Source of the DNA: Flavobacteriales bacterium
Lineage (GTDB): Bacteria; Bacteroidota; Bacteroidia; Flavobacteriales; UBA7430
Length of the DNA stretch: 64,000 nucleotides
Direction: 5' to 3'
NCBI GenBank assembly: GCA_002707145.1
Contig: PAMD01000014.1
Coordinates: 1-64,000, forward strand
Shown here: piece after piece, positions 49,520 to 58,186 of the stretch
Numbering within the stretch: the stretch's first letter is position 1
How the letters are laid out: each line of letters opens with the position of its first letter
Made by a program: the position numbers and the translations under genes
The notes under the pieces: generated by a model
Told to the model about the DNA's origin: nothing
What the model saw: only the letters and a program-made list of their open reading frames with translations
Database searches by the model: none

Positions 49520-50242
49520 CTATTTTCTTTTTCTTCTCGGTGATCCACCTCTTGGACTTCGACTTCCACCTTTCTTAGATGACTTGGCTAAAGTTTCAAT
49601 AGAAGTTAAATCACGCTTTCCATAGAGCTCACCTTTACAAATCCATACTTTTACACCTAATACACCATAAGTGGTATGTGATTCAACCATAGCATAATCT
49701 ATATCTGCTCGAAAAGTATGAAGAGGAGTTCTTCCGTCTTTGACCATTTCTGAGCGAGCCATCTCAGCTCCGTTCAAGCGCCCGGAAATCTGAATTTTTA
49801 TACCTTCAGCTCCCATTCGCATTGCTGCTGCAATAGCCATTTTAACAGCTCTTCTATAAGAAATACGCCCTTCAATTTGCCTAGCTATGGAATCACCCAC
49901 AAGTTTGGCATCTGTTTCTGGGCGCTTGATCTCGTATATATTTACTTGTATATCTTTTCCGGTAAGTTTTTTCAACTCTTCCTTCAAGCGATCTACTTCA
50001 GATCCACCTTTGCCGATAATAATACCAGGGCGTGCAGTACAAATAGTAATTGTTACAATTTTTAATGTGCGTTCAATAATTACCTTTGATACACTCGCCT
50101 TCGACAAACGCGCTGCAATATATTTACGAATTTTACTATCTTCTGCTAATTTATCACCAAAATTTCTTCCGCCATACCAGGCGGAGTCCCATCCTCTGAT
50201 GATTCCCAAACGGTTACCTATTGGATTTGTCTTTTGTCCCAT
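49520..50242 (-). CDS. rpsC: 30S ribosomal protein S3
   Basis: S3 forms part of the mRNA entry tunnel and helicase. The 240-aa protein starts [20 protein letters not shown], contains a KH domain with [20 protein letters not shown], and [34 protein letters not shown]-terminal Ser/Arg/Gly/Lys tail ([16 protein letters not shown]) extends it. It is 6 bases after rplV. Confidence 0.98.
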   Translation of the reverse strand: MGQKTNPIGNRLGIIRGWDSAWYGGRNFGDKLAEDSKIRKYIAARLSKASVSKVIIERTLKIVTITICTARPGIIIGKGGSEVDRLKEELKKLTGKDIQVNIYEIKRPETDAKLVGDSIARQIEGRISYRRAVKMAIAAAMRMGAEGIKIQISGRLNGAEMARSEMVKDGRTPLHTFRADIDYAMVESHTTYGVLGVKVWICKGELYGKRDLTSIETLAKSSKKGGSRSPRGGSPRRKRK

Positions 50243-50248
50243 AGTGGC

Positions 50249-50653
50249 TTATTCTTTTTCTGATTTGGTTCCAACTACAAGTGTAACGTGATTGGAACGT
50301 TTTCTTATTCTATGTGCTCTACCTTGCGGGGCAGGGCGCAATCTTTTTAACATACGAGCACTGTCGACTTGAATTTCTTGGATATATAAACCACTATCTT
50401 CCATTCGAAGATTTTCGTTCTTCGCTTGCCAATTGGCCACGGCTGAAAGAAGTAGTTTTTCCAAACGAAGCGAAGCTTCTTTGGTGTTAAACTTCAAAAT
50501 TTGAAGAGCTTTATTTACATCAACTCCGCGAACTAAATCTGCTACTAGCCTCATTTTTCTTGGTGACGTAGGACAGTTATTAAGTTTTGCGAAAGCAATA
50601 CTTTTGCGAACTTCTTTCAAGGCTAATGCCGTATTATGTTTTCTATTTCCCAT
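50249..50653 (-). CDS. rplV: 50S ribosomal protein L22
   Basis: L22 extends a beta-hairpin into the exit tunnel at the macrolide and nascent-chain stalling region. The 134-aa protein has [30 protein letters not shown] and the hairpin loop region [31 protein letters not shown], which is intact. It is 17 bases after rpsS. Confidence 0.98.
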   Translation of the reverse strand: MGNRKHNTALALKEVRKSIAFAKLNNCPTSPRKMRLVADLVRGVDVNKALQILKFNTKEASLRLEKLLLSAVANWQAKNENLRMEDSGLYIQEIQVDSARMLKRLRPAPQGRAHRIRKRSNHVTLVVGTKSEKE

Positions 50654-50670
50654 GATTAAGGCTTATTCAG

Positions 50671-50949
50671 TTATCTTTTACCTTTATCTTTTTTTCCACC
50701 GTGCCCTCTGTAGGTACGGGTAAGAGCAAATTCGCCCAACTTATGACCCACCATGTTTTCAGTTACAAAAACAGGAATAAACTGTCGGCCATTATGCACT
50801 GCAATTGTTTGACCAACAAAATCTGGAGTAATCATTGAGGCTCTAGACCAAGTTTTGATTACCGATTTTTTACTCGATTCTGCATTGGCTAGAATTTTCT
50901 TCTCTAACTTAAAATGCACGTAAGGTCCCTTTTTTAATGAACGCGCCAT
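50671..50949 (-). CDS. rpsS: 30S ribosomal protein S19
   Basis: S19 pairs with S13 in the head of the small subunit. The 92-aa product starts [19 protein letters not shown] and has [56 protein letters not shown] split by no gap, all canonical. It is 6 bases after rplB. Confidence 0.98.
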   Translation of the reverse strand: MARSLKKGPYVHFKLEKKILANAESSKKSVIKTWSRASMITPDFVGQTIAVHNGRQFIPVFVTENMVGHKLGEFALTRTYRGHGGKKDKGKR

Positions 50950-50955
50950 ATCTAA

Positions 50956-51780
50956 TTATTTATTTCTTCGTTCAACAATATACTTATTGGTAGCTTTTTT
51001 CTTCGCTCGAGTTTTATAACCCTTCGCCGGAATACCATTTCTAGAACGTGGGTGGCCCCCTGAGGACTTCCCTTCACCACCACCCATTGGGTGGTCAACT
51101 GGATTCATTGCAACTCCTCTTGTTCTTGGACGACGTCCAAGCCATCTTGAGCGACCTGCTTTACCCGATCTTTCAAGGCCTCGCTCACTATTTGACACCA
51201 CGCCAATAGTAGCCAAACAGGTTACCAAGACCATTCTTGTTTCCCCTGAAGGAAGACGAAGAATGGCATACTTACCTTCTCTAGCAACTAATTGTGCGTA
51301 AGCACCAGCACTGCGAGCCATTACTGCACCCTGTCCCGGACGTAATTCAATGTTGTGAAGAATAGTTCCCAAAGGAATAGCACTTAAGAAGAGTGCATTT
51401 CCTACTTCGGGTGATGCACCCTCACCAGAAACAATTTTGTCTCCAACATTTAAACCATTCGGAGCAATAATATACCGTTTTTCACCATCTGCATAAATTA
51501 CCAAGGCAATACGAGCTGTACGATTTGGATCATATTCGATAGTAGAAACGGTTGCATCCATAGCAAACTTCTCTCTTTTGAAGTCAATAATACGGTAACG
51601 CTTCTTGTGTCCACCACCAATGTAACGCATAGTCATTCGACCCGAATTATTTCTACCTCCTGATCGCTTTATTGGCGCCAGCAATGACTTCTCTGGTGTG
51701 GATGATGTAATACCATCGAAGGTGTTAACGACTTTATGCCTTTGACCTGGTGTTATTGGTCTTAATTTTCTAACTGCCAT
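50956..51780 (-). CDS. rplB: 50S ribosomal protein L2
   Basis: L2 is a primary 23S rRNA binder close to the peptidyl transferase centre. The 274-aa protein has [26 protein letters not shown], the SH3-like domain, and the C-terminal [19 protein letters not shown] containing the conserved active-site-proximal His. It is 7 bases after rplW. Confidence 0.98.
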   Translation of the reverse strand: MAVRKLRPITPGQRHKVVNTFDGITSSTPEKSLLAPIKRSGGRNNSGRMTMRYIGGGHKKRYRIIDFKREKFAMDATVSTIEYDPNRTARIALVIYADGEKRYIIAPNGLNVGDKIVSGEGASPEVGNALFLSAIPLGTILHNIELRPGQGAVMARSAGAYAQLVAREGKYAILRLPSGETRMVLVTCLATIGVVSNSERGLERSGKAGRSRWLGRRPRTRGVAMNPVDHPMGGGEGKSSGGHPRSRNGIPAKGYKTRAKKKATNKYIVERRNK

Positions 51781-51787
51781 AACTTAA

Positions 51788-52078
51788 TTAAATATTGCTG
51801 TAAAAATCAATACTTTCTCCTTCAGCTAAATCTACAATAGCTTTCTTGTAAGAATTAGTTCTACCACTAATTACGCCACCCTTAGTATTACGTGACTTGG
51901 CCTTCCCGGGATAAATCATAGTCCTAACTTTTTCAACAGACACACCGTACATTTTTTGAACAGCACCTTTGATTTCAAGCTTATTAGCTCTTCTATCAAC
52001 AATAAATCCAAACCGGTTGAACCTCTCGGTATCGTCTGTCATCTTCTCGGTAATTACTGGTCTTATAAGAATATTCAT
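51788..52078 (-). CDS. rplW: 50S ribosomal protein L23
   Basis: L23 is the main docking site for trigger factor and SRP at the tunnel exit. The 96-aa protein starts MNILIRPVITEKMTDDTERFNRFGFIVDRRANKLEIKGAVQKMY, then VRTMIYPGKAK. The length is normal. It is 7 bases after rplD and before rplB. Confidence 0.97.
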   Translation of the reverse strand: MNILIRPVITEKMTDDTERFNRFGFIVDRRANKLEIKGAVQKMYGVSVEKVRTMIYPGKAKSRNTKGGVISGRTNSYKKAIVDLAEGESIDFYSNI

Positions 52079-52085
52079 AATCTGA

Positions 52086-52712
52086 TTAACTTAATATGTT
52101 CTCAATTTTCTCTATCGCACCCTCCTCAATTATAAGTGTACCGGAATTAAGTATATTGTAAGTGCTTAATTCATTGGCTGTTACAACATTGTTGCGTTGT
52201 AAATTTCGCGAGGACAAATATACATTTTTATTTGAGTCTGCAAGCACTAACAAGGTTTTTTTGCCCGTTAACCCTAGATTCCCAATCATCTCAGAATAGG
52301 AGGATGTTTTAGGAGTCTCAAAATGAATAGGTTCTAAAACCAAAATGGAATCGTCTTTAGCTTTGATTGAAAAAGCAGATTTTCTTGCAAGAATTTTCAA
52401 TTTCTTATTGAGCTTAAAAGAGTGACTTCTTGGACTAGGACCAAAAATACGACCACCACCTCTAAAAATTGGAGACTTTATACTACCCGCACGAGCTGTG
52501 CCTGTACCTTTTTGCTTTTTAATTTTACGTGTGCTACCAGAAATATCCGCTCTTTCTTTAGATTTATGAGTCCCTTGACGTTGGTTAGCAAGGAAATGCT
52601 TTACATCTAAATATACAGCATGATTGTTGGGCTCTATGGAATAAATTCCGTCATTCAAAGAAACTTTTCTTCCTGTATCTTTCCCCTTATTGTCTAATAC
52701 AACTGCTTTCAT
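52086..52712 (-). CDS. rplD: 50S ribosomal protein L4
   Basis: L4 sends a loop into the exit tunnel and regulates the S10 operon in E. coli. The 208-aa protein has the tunnel loop region STRKIKKQKGTGTARAGSIKSPIFRGGGRIFGPSPR and the globular C-domain. Its ATG shares one base with the rplC stop (TAATG), suggesting coupled translation. Confidence 0.97.
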   Translation of the reverse strand: MKAVVLDNKGKDTGRKVSLNDGIYSIEPNNHAVYLDVKHFLANQRQGTHKSKERADISGSTRKIKKQKGTGTARAGSIKSPIFRGGGRIFGPSPRSHSFKLNKKLKILARKSAFSIKAKDDSILVLEPIHFETPKTSSYSEMIGNLGLTGKKTLLVLADSNKNVYLSSRNLQRNNVVTANELSTYNILNSGTLIIEEGAIEKIENILS

Positions 52713-53329
52713 TATTTCTGTATGGTTAGGAGTGAATTTTTAGGACCTGGAACAGAACCTTTAACAACCATTAGGTTTTGGGCTTTGATTACTTTTAAGA
52801 CCTCAAGATTGGATACAGTAACTTGATCTCCACCCATCCGACCAGCCATACGCATTCCTTTGAAAACACGAGCAGGATATGAAGCGGCACCAATTGAACC
52901 GGGGGCACGCAAACGATTATGCTGACCGTGAGTGGCATCTCCTACACCATGGAAACCATGGCGTTTCACAACTCCTTGAAAACCTTTCCCTTTTGAAACA
53001 CCAGTTACATCGACATATTCACCTTCGACGAAAAGTTCAACATCCAAAATATCGCCCAAACCAAGCTCTGATTCGAAACCATCGAATTCTCGAACTTTTA
53101 ATTTAGGGTTTGTTTTGGCTTTAGAAAAATGACCGATAAGTGCTTTACCTGCGCTTTTTTCTTTCTTTTCACCATAACCCAGCTGAATAGCCTCGTAACC
53201 ATCTATTTCGAGGGTTCTAATCTGTGTCACAACACAAGGACCAACTTCCAAAACTGTACAAGGTATGTTTTTACCATGATTGTCGAAGATGCTGGTCATT
53301 CCTATTTTTTTTCCAATTAAACCTGGCAT
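52712..53329 (-). CDS. rplC: 50S ribosomal protein L3
   Basis: L3 is an early assembly protein whose loop approaches the peptidyl transferase centre. The 205-aa protein starts [26 protein letters not shown] and contains [17 protein letters not shown] and the loop motif [16 protein letters not shown], including the Gln methylated in E. coli, then [15 protein letters not shown]. It is 25 bases after rpsJ. Confidence 0.98.
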   Translation of the reverse strand: MPGLIGKKIGMTSIFDNHGKNIPCTVLEVGPCVVTQIRTLEIDGYEAIQLGYGEKKEKSAGKALIGHFSKAKTNPKLKVREFDGFESELGLGDILDVELFVEGEYVDVTGVSKGKGFQGVVKRHGFHGVGDATHGQHNRLRAPGSIGAASYPARVFKGMRMAGRMGGDQVTVSNLEVLKVIKAQNLMVVKGSVPGPKNSLLTIQK

Positions 53330-53354
53330 TTTTATTTATTTAAAAAGATGCTAA

Positions 53355-53660
53355 TTAAACTTTTATCTCAACTTCTACACCACTAGGCAACTCCAATCTC
53401 ATTAAGGCATCAACTGTTTTTGATGAAGAGCTGTAGATATCAAGCAATCGCTTGTATGAACTTAGTTCGAATTGCTCACGGGCTTTTTTATTTACGTGGG
53501 GCGAACGAAGAACGGTATAAATTCTTTTGTGAGTTGGAAGTGGGATTGGCCCATTTACAACTGCACCAGTGGTCTTAACTGTTTTTACAATCTTTTCAGC
53601 GGACTTATCTACCAACATGTGATCGTAAGACTTTAATTTGATTCTAATTTTCTGACTCAT
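53355..53660 (-). CDS. rpsJ: 30S ribosomal protein S10
   Basis: S10 is in the small-subunit head and as NusE joins transcription antitermination. The 101-aa protein starts [25 protein letters not shown], has [30 protein letters not shown] and ends [11 protein letters not shown]. It directly follows fusA (10 bases), joining the str and S10 groups. Confidence 0.98.
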   Translation of the reverse strand: MSQKIRIKLKSYDHMLVDKSAEKIVKTVKTTGAVVNGPIPLPTHKRIYTVLRSPHVNKKAREQFELSSYKRLLDIYSSSSKTVDALMRLELPSGVEVEIKV

Positions 53661-53670
53661 TGTATACGAA

Positions 53671-55785
53671 TTAAGATTTACCGTTTACTTTAGTAATAAC
53701 TCCTTCTGCTATGTTTTTTGGACAATCATCATAGTGAGAGAATTCCATTGTGGATGTTGCTCTACCAGAAGTAACTGTTCTCAACGCCGTAACATAACCA
53801 AACATTTCAGACAGAGGTACAGTGGCTTTAATAATCTGAGCTCCATTTCTAGTATCCATACCTGCAACTTGACCTCTTCGCCGATTCAAATCAGCAACTA
53901 CATCACCCATATTGACTTCAGGAGTAACTACTTCAAGCTTCATAATGGGCTCAAGCAAAGTAGGAGATGCTTTTTTGCAAGAATCTCTATATCCTAATTT
54001 TGCAGCCAACTCAAAAGATAAAGCATCAGAATCTACCGCATGGAAAGATCCATCAAATAGAGTCACTTTTAAGCTATCCATAGGATATCCAGCTAGGGGT
54101 CCATTGACCATAGCTTGGGTAAAGCCTTTTTGAACGGATGGGATGAATTCTCTTGGAATTGATCCACCTTTAATTTTGTCAACAAACTCTAAACCTTCTT
54201 TAACCTCTTCACCTTCGGCTGCGACGACGGGTTCAATAGTAAATTGAATATCGGCAAATTTACCTTTACCTCCAGACTGTTTTTTATAGGTTTGTCGGTG
54301 ATCGATTGCTTCACGAATCGCCTCTTTATATTGAACTTGAGGTTCTCCTTGATTGCACTCAACTTTAAATTCACGTTTCATTCTGTCAATAAGAATATCT
54401 AAGTGAAGTTCCCCCATTCCCGAAATAACGGTTTGCCCTGTTTCTTCGTTGGATGCAACACGGAAAGTAGGATCTTCTTCGGAAAGCTTACCTAGTGCAA
54501 GTCCCATTTTATCCATATCAGCTTTAGTCTTTGGCTCAACGGCAATACCGATTACCGGTTCTGGGAAAGACATAGACTCTAATACGATAGGCTCTTTTTC
54601 TGAATGAAGAGTATCCCCTGTTCGAATATCCTTAAAACCTACTCCGGCGCCGATATCGCCTGCACCAATATTATCGATTGCATTCTGCTTGTTAGAATGC
54701 ATTTGGAATATACGAGAGATACGTTCTTTCTTACCTGTTCTTGAATTCCAAATGTAGGAACCAGCATCTAGATTTCCTGAATAAACTCTGAAGAAACAAA
54801 GTCGACCAACGAATGGATCGGTTGCAATTTTAAATGCAAGGGCAGCAAAGGGCTCAGTAATATCTGGCTTTCGCTCTTCTTCCTTTTCTGTATTAGGATT
54901 TACACCAATAATAGACTCAATATCCATCGGGGATGGTAAAAATTCCATTACCGCATCTAAAACCGCTTGAACTCCTTTATTTTTGAAAGCAGACCCACAA
55001 AACATAGGGGTAATTTTCATATCGTGAACAGCCGCTTTAATAGCAACTTCTATTTCAGCTTCTGTAATTGTATCTGGGTCCTCAAAAAACTTTTCCATTA
55101 AGTTATCATCATATTCTGCAACAGACTCAATAAGCTTCTCTCTCCATTCGGCAACTACATCTACTAAATCTTCGGGTATTGGAATTTCGTCATAGGTCAT
55201 ACCTTGAGTATCATCATTCCAAACAATGGCTTTGTTTGAAATTAAATCTACAACACCTTTAAAAGTCTCTTCGGCTCCAATAGGAACTTGAAGAGGAACT
55301 GGATGAGCACCCAAACGTTCTTTAACTTGCGATACAACATTAAAGAAGTCTGCACCAGCTCGATCCATTTTATTTACAAAACCGATTCTAGGAACATTAT
55401 ATTTATCTGCTTGCCGCCATACAGTTTCGGACTGAGGTTCAACTCCACCTACGGCGCAAAATAACGCAACAGCCCCATCCAAAACACGGAGGGAGCGTTC
55501 TACTTCTACGGTAAAGTCAACGTGGCCAGGGGTATCGATAATGTTCATCTGGAAATCATTGTCTCTGTATTTCCAAAAACATGTAGTCGCTGCTGATGTA
55601 ATGGTAATTCCACGCTCTTGTTCTTGCTCCATCCAGTCCATAGTTGCAGCACCATCGTGAACTTCACCAATTTTATGGGATACACCCGTGTAGTAAAGAA
55701 CTCGCTCTGTTGTGGTAGTTTTCCCGGCATCAATATGTGCCATAATACCAATATTTCGAGTATATCTTAGATCTCTTTTAGCCAT
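53671..55785 (-). CDS. fusA: Elongation factor G
   Basis: EF-G catalyses GTP-driven translocation and, with RRF, ribosome recycling. The 704-aa protein has G1 AHIDAGKTT (16-24), the switch region [11 protein letters not shown]3 DTPGHVDF, G4 NKMDRAG, and domains II-V, including [16 protein letters not shown] and [16 protein letters not shown]. Length and order are normal. It is the third gene of the run, 17 bases after rpsG; tuf does not follow. Confidence 0.98.
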   Translation of the reverse strand: MAKRDLRYTRNIGIMAHIDAGKTTTTERVLYYTGVSHKIGEVHDGAATMDWMEQEQERGITITSAATTCFWKYRDNDFQMNIIDTPGHVDFTVEVERSLRVLDGAVALFCAVGGVEPQSETVWRQADKYNVPRIGFVNKMDRAGADFFNVVSQVKERLGAHPVPLQVPIGAEETFKGVVDLISNKAIVWNDDTQGMTYDEIPIPEDLVDVVAEWREKLIESVAEYDDNLMEKFFEDPDTITEAEIEVAIKAAVHDMKITPMFCGSAFKNKGVQAVLDAVMEFLPSPMDIESIIGVNPNTEKEEERKPDITEPFAALAFKIATDPFVGRLCFFRVYSGNLDAGSYIWNSRTGKKERISRIFQMHSNKQNAIDNIGAGDIGAGVGFKDIRTGDTLHSEKEPIVLESMSFPEPVIGIAVEPKTKADMDKMGLALGKLSEEDPTFRVASNEETGQTVISGMGELHLDILIDRMKREFKVECNQGEPQVQYKEAIREAIDHRQTYKKQSGGKGKFADIQFTIEPVVAAEGEEVKEGLEFVDKIKGGSIPREFIPSVQKGFTQAMVNGPLAGYPMDSLKVTLFDGSFHAVDSDALSFELAAKLGYRDSCKKASPTLLEPIMKLEVVTPEVNMGDVVADLNRRRGQVAGMDTRNGAQIIKATVPLSEMFGYVTALRTVTSGRATSTMEFSHYDDCPKNIAEGVITKVNGKS

Positions 55786-55802
55786 CTTTCTATTCTTAAT
55801 GA

Positions 55803-56276
55803 TTAAAATCTAAAGTGAGAGAATGCCTTGTTGGCTTCCGCCATTCGGTGAACATCGGATCTCTTTTTTACAGCGGCACCCTCTTCACGAGATGCAGCCA
55901 TTACTTCATTTGCCAATCTAAGCGCCATAGTTTTTTCATTACGCTTGCGCGTGAAGGAAATTAACCACTTCATACCTAAAGACAACTTCCTGTCTGGACG
56001 AATTTGCATTGGTATTTGGAAAGTTGCTCCACCAACTCTTCTACTACGAACTTCTACGTGCGGTGTAACATTTTGCAACCCTTTTTTAAAGATTTCCAAA
56101 CCAGCCTCTTCGTCTCCATTCTTTTCCTCTATGATGTCGATAGCATCATAAAAAATTTTGAACGCAGTACTCTTCTTACCATCCAACATTAAGTTATTTA
56201 CAAAACGGGTTACTAACGTATCGTTAAATCTTGGATCTGGTAACAAGACTCTTTTTTTAGCTTTTGCTTTTCTCAT
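55803..56276 (-). CDS. rpsG: 30S ribosomal protein S7
   Basis: S7 nucleates the head domain of the small subunit and contacts the E site. The 157-aa protein starts [39 protein letters not shown] and has [21 protein letters not shown] and [36 protein letters not shown]. It is 27 bases after rpsL. Confidence 0.98.
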   Translation of the reverse strand: MRKAKAKKRVLLPDPRFNDTLVTRFVNNLMLDGKKSTAFKIFYDAIDIIEEKNGDEEAGLEIFKKGLQNVTPHVEVRSRRVGGATFQIPMQIRPDRKLSLGMKWLISFTRKRNEKTMALRLANEVMAASREEGAAVKKRSDVHRMAEANKAFSHFRF

Positions 56277-56303
56277 TTTACTTTTTTCTTCAGATTTCTC
56301 TGA

Positions 56304-56678
56304 TTACTTTTTAGGTTTTTTAGCTCCGTATTTAGAACGTCTCTGCGTACGTCCGTCTACACCGGCTGTATCCAAAGCACCCCTAACGATGTGGTAACGA
56401 ACACCTGGAAGATCTTTGACTCTTCCACCTCGAACCAAAACAATTGAATGTTCTTGTAAATTGTGTCCTTCACCCGGGATATATGCATTTACTTCGTTTC
56501 CATTAGTTAATCGTACCCTGGCTACTTTTCGCATTGCAGAATTAGGCTTCTTTGGAGTCGTAGTATATACACGAGTACAAACACCTCTTCTTTGAGGACA
56601 AGCATCTAGTGCGGCAGATTTACTCTTTTTAGTAAACTTTACGCGACCTTTGCGTACCAACTGTTGAATAGTAGGCAT
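56304..56678 (-). CDS. rpsL: 30S ribosomal protein S12
   Basis: S12 lies at the decoding centre and helps set translational accuracy. The 124-aa protein has [53 protein letters not shown] and ends [10 protein letters not shown]. Lys43 and Lys88, the common sites of streptomycin-resistance changes, are wild type. It is the first gene of the 33-gene run, preceded by a full promoter and a short leader hairpin. Confidence 0.98.
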   Translation of the reverse strand: MPTIQQLVRKGRVKFTKKSKSAALDACPQRRGVCTRVYTTTPKKPNSAMRKVARVRLTNGNEVNAYIPGEGHNLQEHSIVLVRGGRVKDLPGVRYHIVRGALDTAGVDGRTQRRSKYGAKKPKK

Positions 56679-56714
56679 ATTGCTTTTTTAATTTATAATT
56701 CTTTTTTATACAAT

Positions 56715-56729
56715 CCCTAATTTTTAGGG
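56715..56729 (-). promoter_or_regulatory. Leader hairpin at the predicted rpsL transcript start
   Basis: CCCTAA...TTAGGG is an inverted repeat immediately downstream of the -7 element. If transcription starts 5-7 bases after that box, the mRNA would begin with this hairpin, which could protect the 5' end of this highly expressed transcript. Inference only. Confidence 0.5.
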
Positions 56730-56733
56730 AACG

Positions 56734-56764
56734 CAAATGTATAACTTTTCAACGAGTAAACAAA
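56734..56764 (-). promoter_or_regulatory. Bacteroidota-type promoter of the ribosomal run (rpsL)
   Basis: On the minus strand TTTG (56761-56764), a 19-base spacer and TACATTTG (56734-56741) match the phylum consensus in both boxes, 55 bases upstream of rpsL. Confidence 0.8.
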
Positions 56765-57216
56765 TGGAGAATCCCTTTTATTTAGTGAAGGAATTGATTT
56801 TGACTGATAACAAGGTTTTTAAAGGACTTTGACTTTAAAAAAGAGTGAATTTACAACTCTGATATTTTGTTAAAAAGTAATAAAGACTTTCTAAAAACAT
56901 ATTAGAAAAAAAGTTGTGAATGCAAAAAATCAAAAAACACCTCTTGTTAAAATGGATTTAAACAGCCAAGATTTTCTTATTCAAACAAATACTTTTTATC
57001 TACAGAACTATCATCGAAAATATAAATAAATGAAAAAAGAAATCTTACAATTATAAATTTATAATGGAGTGAAATGTATATGTCATCTCAATAATATAAT
57101 ATTTATAAAATAGGGATTCATAACAATTTATTATTTTAATAGTAAAATCTAGAAAATATAAAACAAAAACTAGCTTATGTAGTAGTCAAATCTAATCGAG
57201 TAAGACATAAAGTGGA
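56765..57216. other. Gene-free AT-rich stretch
   Basis: About 450 bases upstream of the rpsL promoter contain only very short frames, no tRNA-like fold and no obvious repeat. It marks the boundary between the dense ribosomal cluster and the looser accessory region to the right. Confidence 0.6.
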
Positions 57217-57315
57217 CTATTTATTTTTCTTTAATCGCTTCTCTGCCTTTTTTTCTTTTGGTGTTTTAGCTGGCTCCTTCTTGACGTTTTTTTTGGCATC
57301 CTTTCCTTTTCCCAT
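57217..57315 (-). CDS. Lys-rich micro-protein (32 aa)
   Basis: An ATG at 57315 opens a 32-codon frame to TAG at 57217. The product starts MGKGKDAKKNVKKEPAKT and ends EKRLKKNK, about 47 % Lys, highly basic and probably unstructured. The MGKGK start recalls tiny basic ribosome-associated proteins of Bacteroidota (such as the Thx protein, MGKGDKK), but the rest does not match Thx as I know it. It lies alone between rpsL and the nitroreductase. Coding is plausible, not proven; strong Lys coding bias in AT-rich DNA could mimic a gene. Confidence 0.5.
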   Translation of the reverse strand: MGKGKDAKKNVKKEPAKTPKEKKAEKRLKKNK

Positions 57316-57419
57316 GACATTTTTTTTATTATTCTAGCATTGAGTCTCTAATTGAAACCATGACTTTGAAAATAGTAAATTAATCTTTAATTATACAAAA
57401 CTTTGTGGAATCTAAAATA

Positions 57420-58148
57420 TTAAACACGATAATAAACCTCATCAAAAGGCACTCTAAATTGTGTTCCATATACGCCTGAGCTTTCTCGAATACCACAACT
57501 CACCACCATTGTTACTTCGGCTGAATTAGGCAAATCAAGAATCTGCTTCACTCGTTTGGAATCAAAACCTTCCATTGGGCATGTATCGTATCCAATGGCG
57601 GCCATACTGATCATGAAATTTTGCGCAGCCAATGCACAACTTTTATGCGCTACGATTCTCATATCACTCTTTCTTGTTTGACGATAAATAGGTCTAAATA
57701 AACCTATCAGATGACAAGAAGCATACTTAATTAGCCCAAATAATCCAAGGAAATCCACATATAATCCCGGAATGAGTTTTGTATAATATGTATTAACTTG
57801 TTTTTTTCTTTTCAGAAGACGCTGACCTATATCTGGCTTATCAAAGCTTTGATTTAAGAAATCAAGGTTTGACTTTGCTCTTTTTCTCCATAAATCTTTT
57901 CGCGCAACAAAAACTACAAAACGATTTGCTGTTCTTGCTGCAGGCTGATTAAAACAGGCAGTAGAAATTTCTTCTAATTTCTTTGAAGAAGTTATCTGAT
58001 AAAACTCCCATAGCTGAAGATTACTACTTGTAGGGGCAATTGAAGCATTTTTTATGCAGTTCTCTACCTTATCATCATCAATATTTATTTTCTGATACAA
58101 TCTAACTGAACGCCTGTAGGATATTGCTTCAGAAACTGATTTCTCCAT
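57420..58148 (-). CDS. Nitroreductase family protein
   Basis: FMN-dependent nitroreductases reduce nitro compounds, quinones or flavins with NAD(P)H. The 242-aa protein opens with the family motif AISYRRSVRLYQ, has SNLQLWEFYQI (FMN contacts) and AAQNFMISMAAIGYDTCPMEGFD, then a C-terminal GIRESSGVYGTQFRVP. A middle segment (about 95-165) is longer and more hydrophobic than usual (LIPGLYVDFLGLFGLIKYASC). The physiological substrate is unknown. It begins 38 bases after the secreted protease and may be cotranscribed with it, though a functional link is not obvious. Confidence 0.88.
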   Translation of the reverse strand: MEKSVSEAISYRRSVRLYQKINIDDDKVENCIKNASIAPTSSNLQLWEFYQITSSKKLEEISTACFNQPAARTANRFVVFVARKDLWRKRAKSNLDFLNQSFDKPDIGQRLLKRKKQVNTYYTKLIPGLYVDFLGLFGLIKYASCHLIGLFRPIYRQTRKSDMRIVAHKSCALAAQNFMISMAAIGYDTCPMEGFDSKRVKQILDLPNSAEVTMVVSCGIRESSGVYGTQFRVPFDEVYYRV

Positions 58149-58186
58149 AAATAATTTTTTATTTTATATTGCTATTCTATAGATAA

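Noticed and set aside
56765..57216. Possible tRNA or small RNA gene in the gene-free stretch
   Set aside because: No cloverleaf, no T-loop GTTCGA pattern and no terminator-like hairpin was seen.
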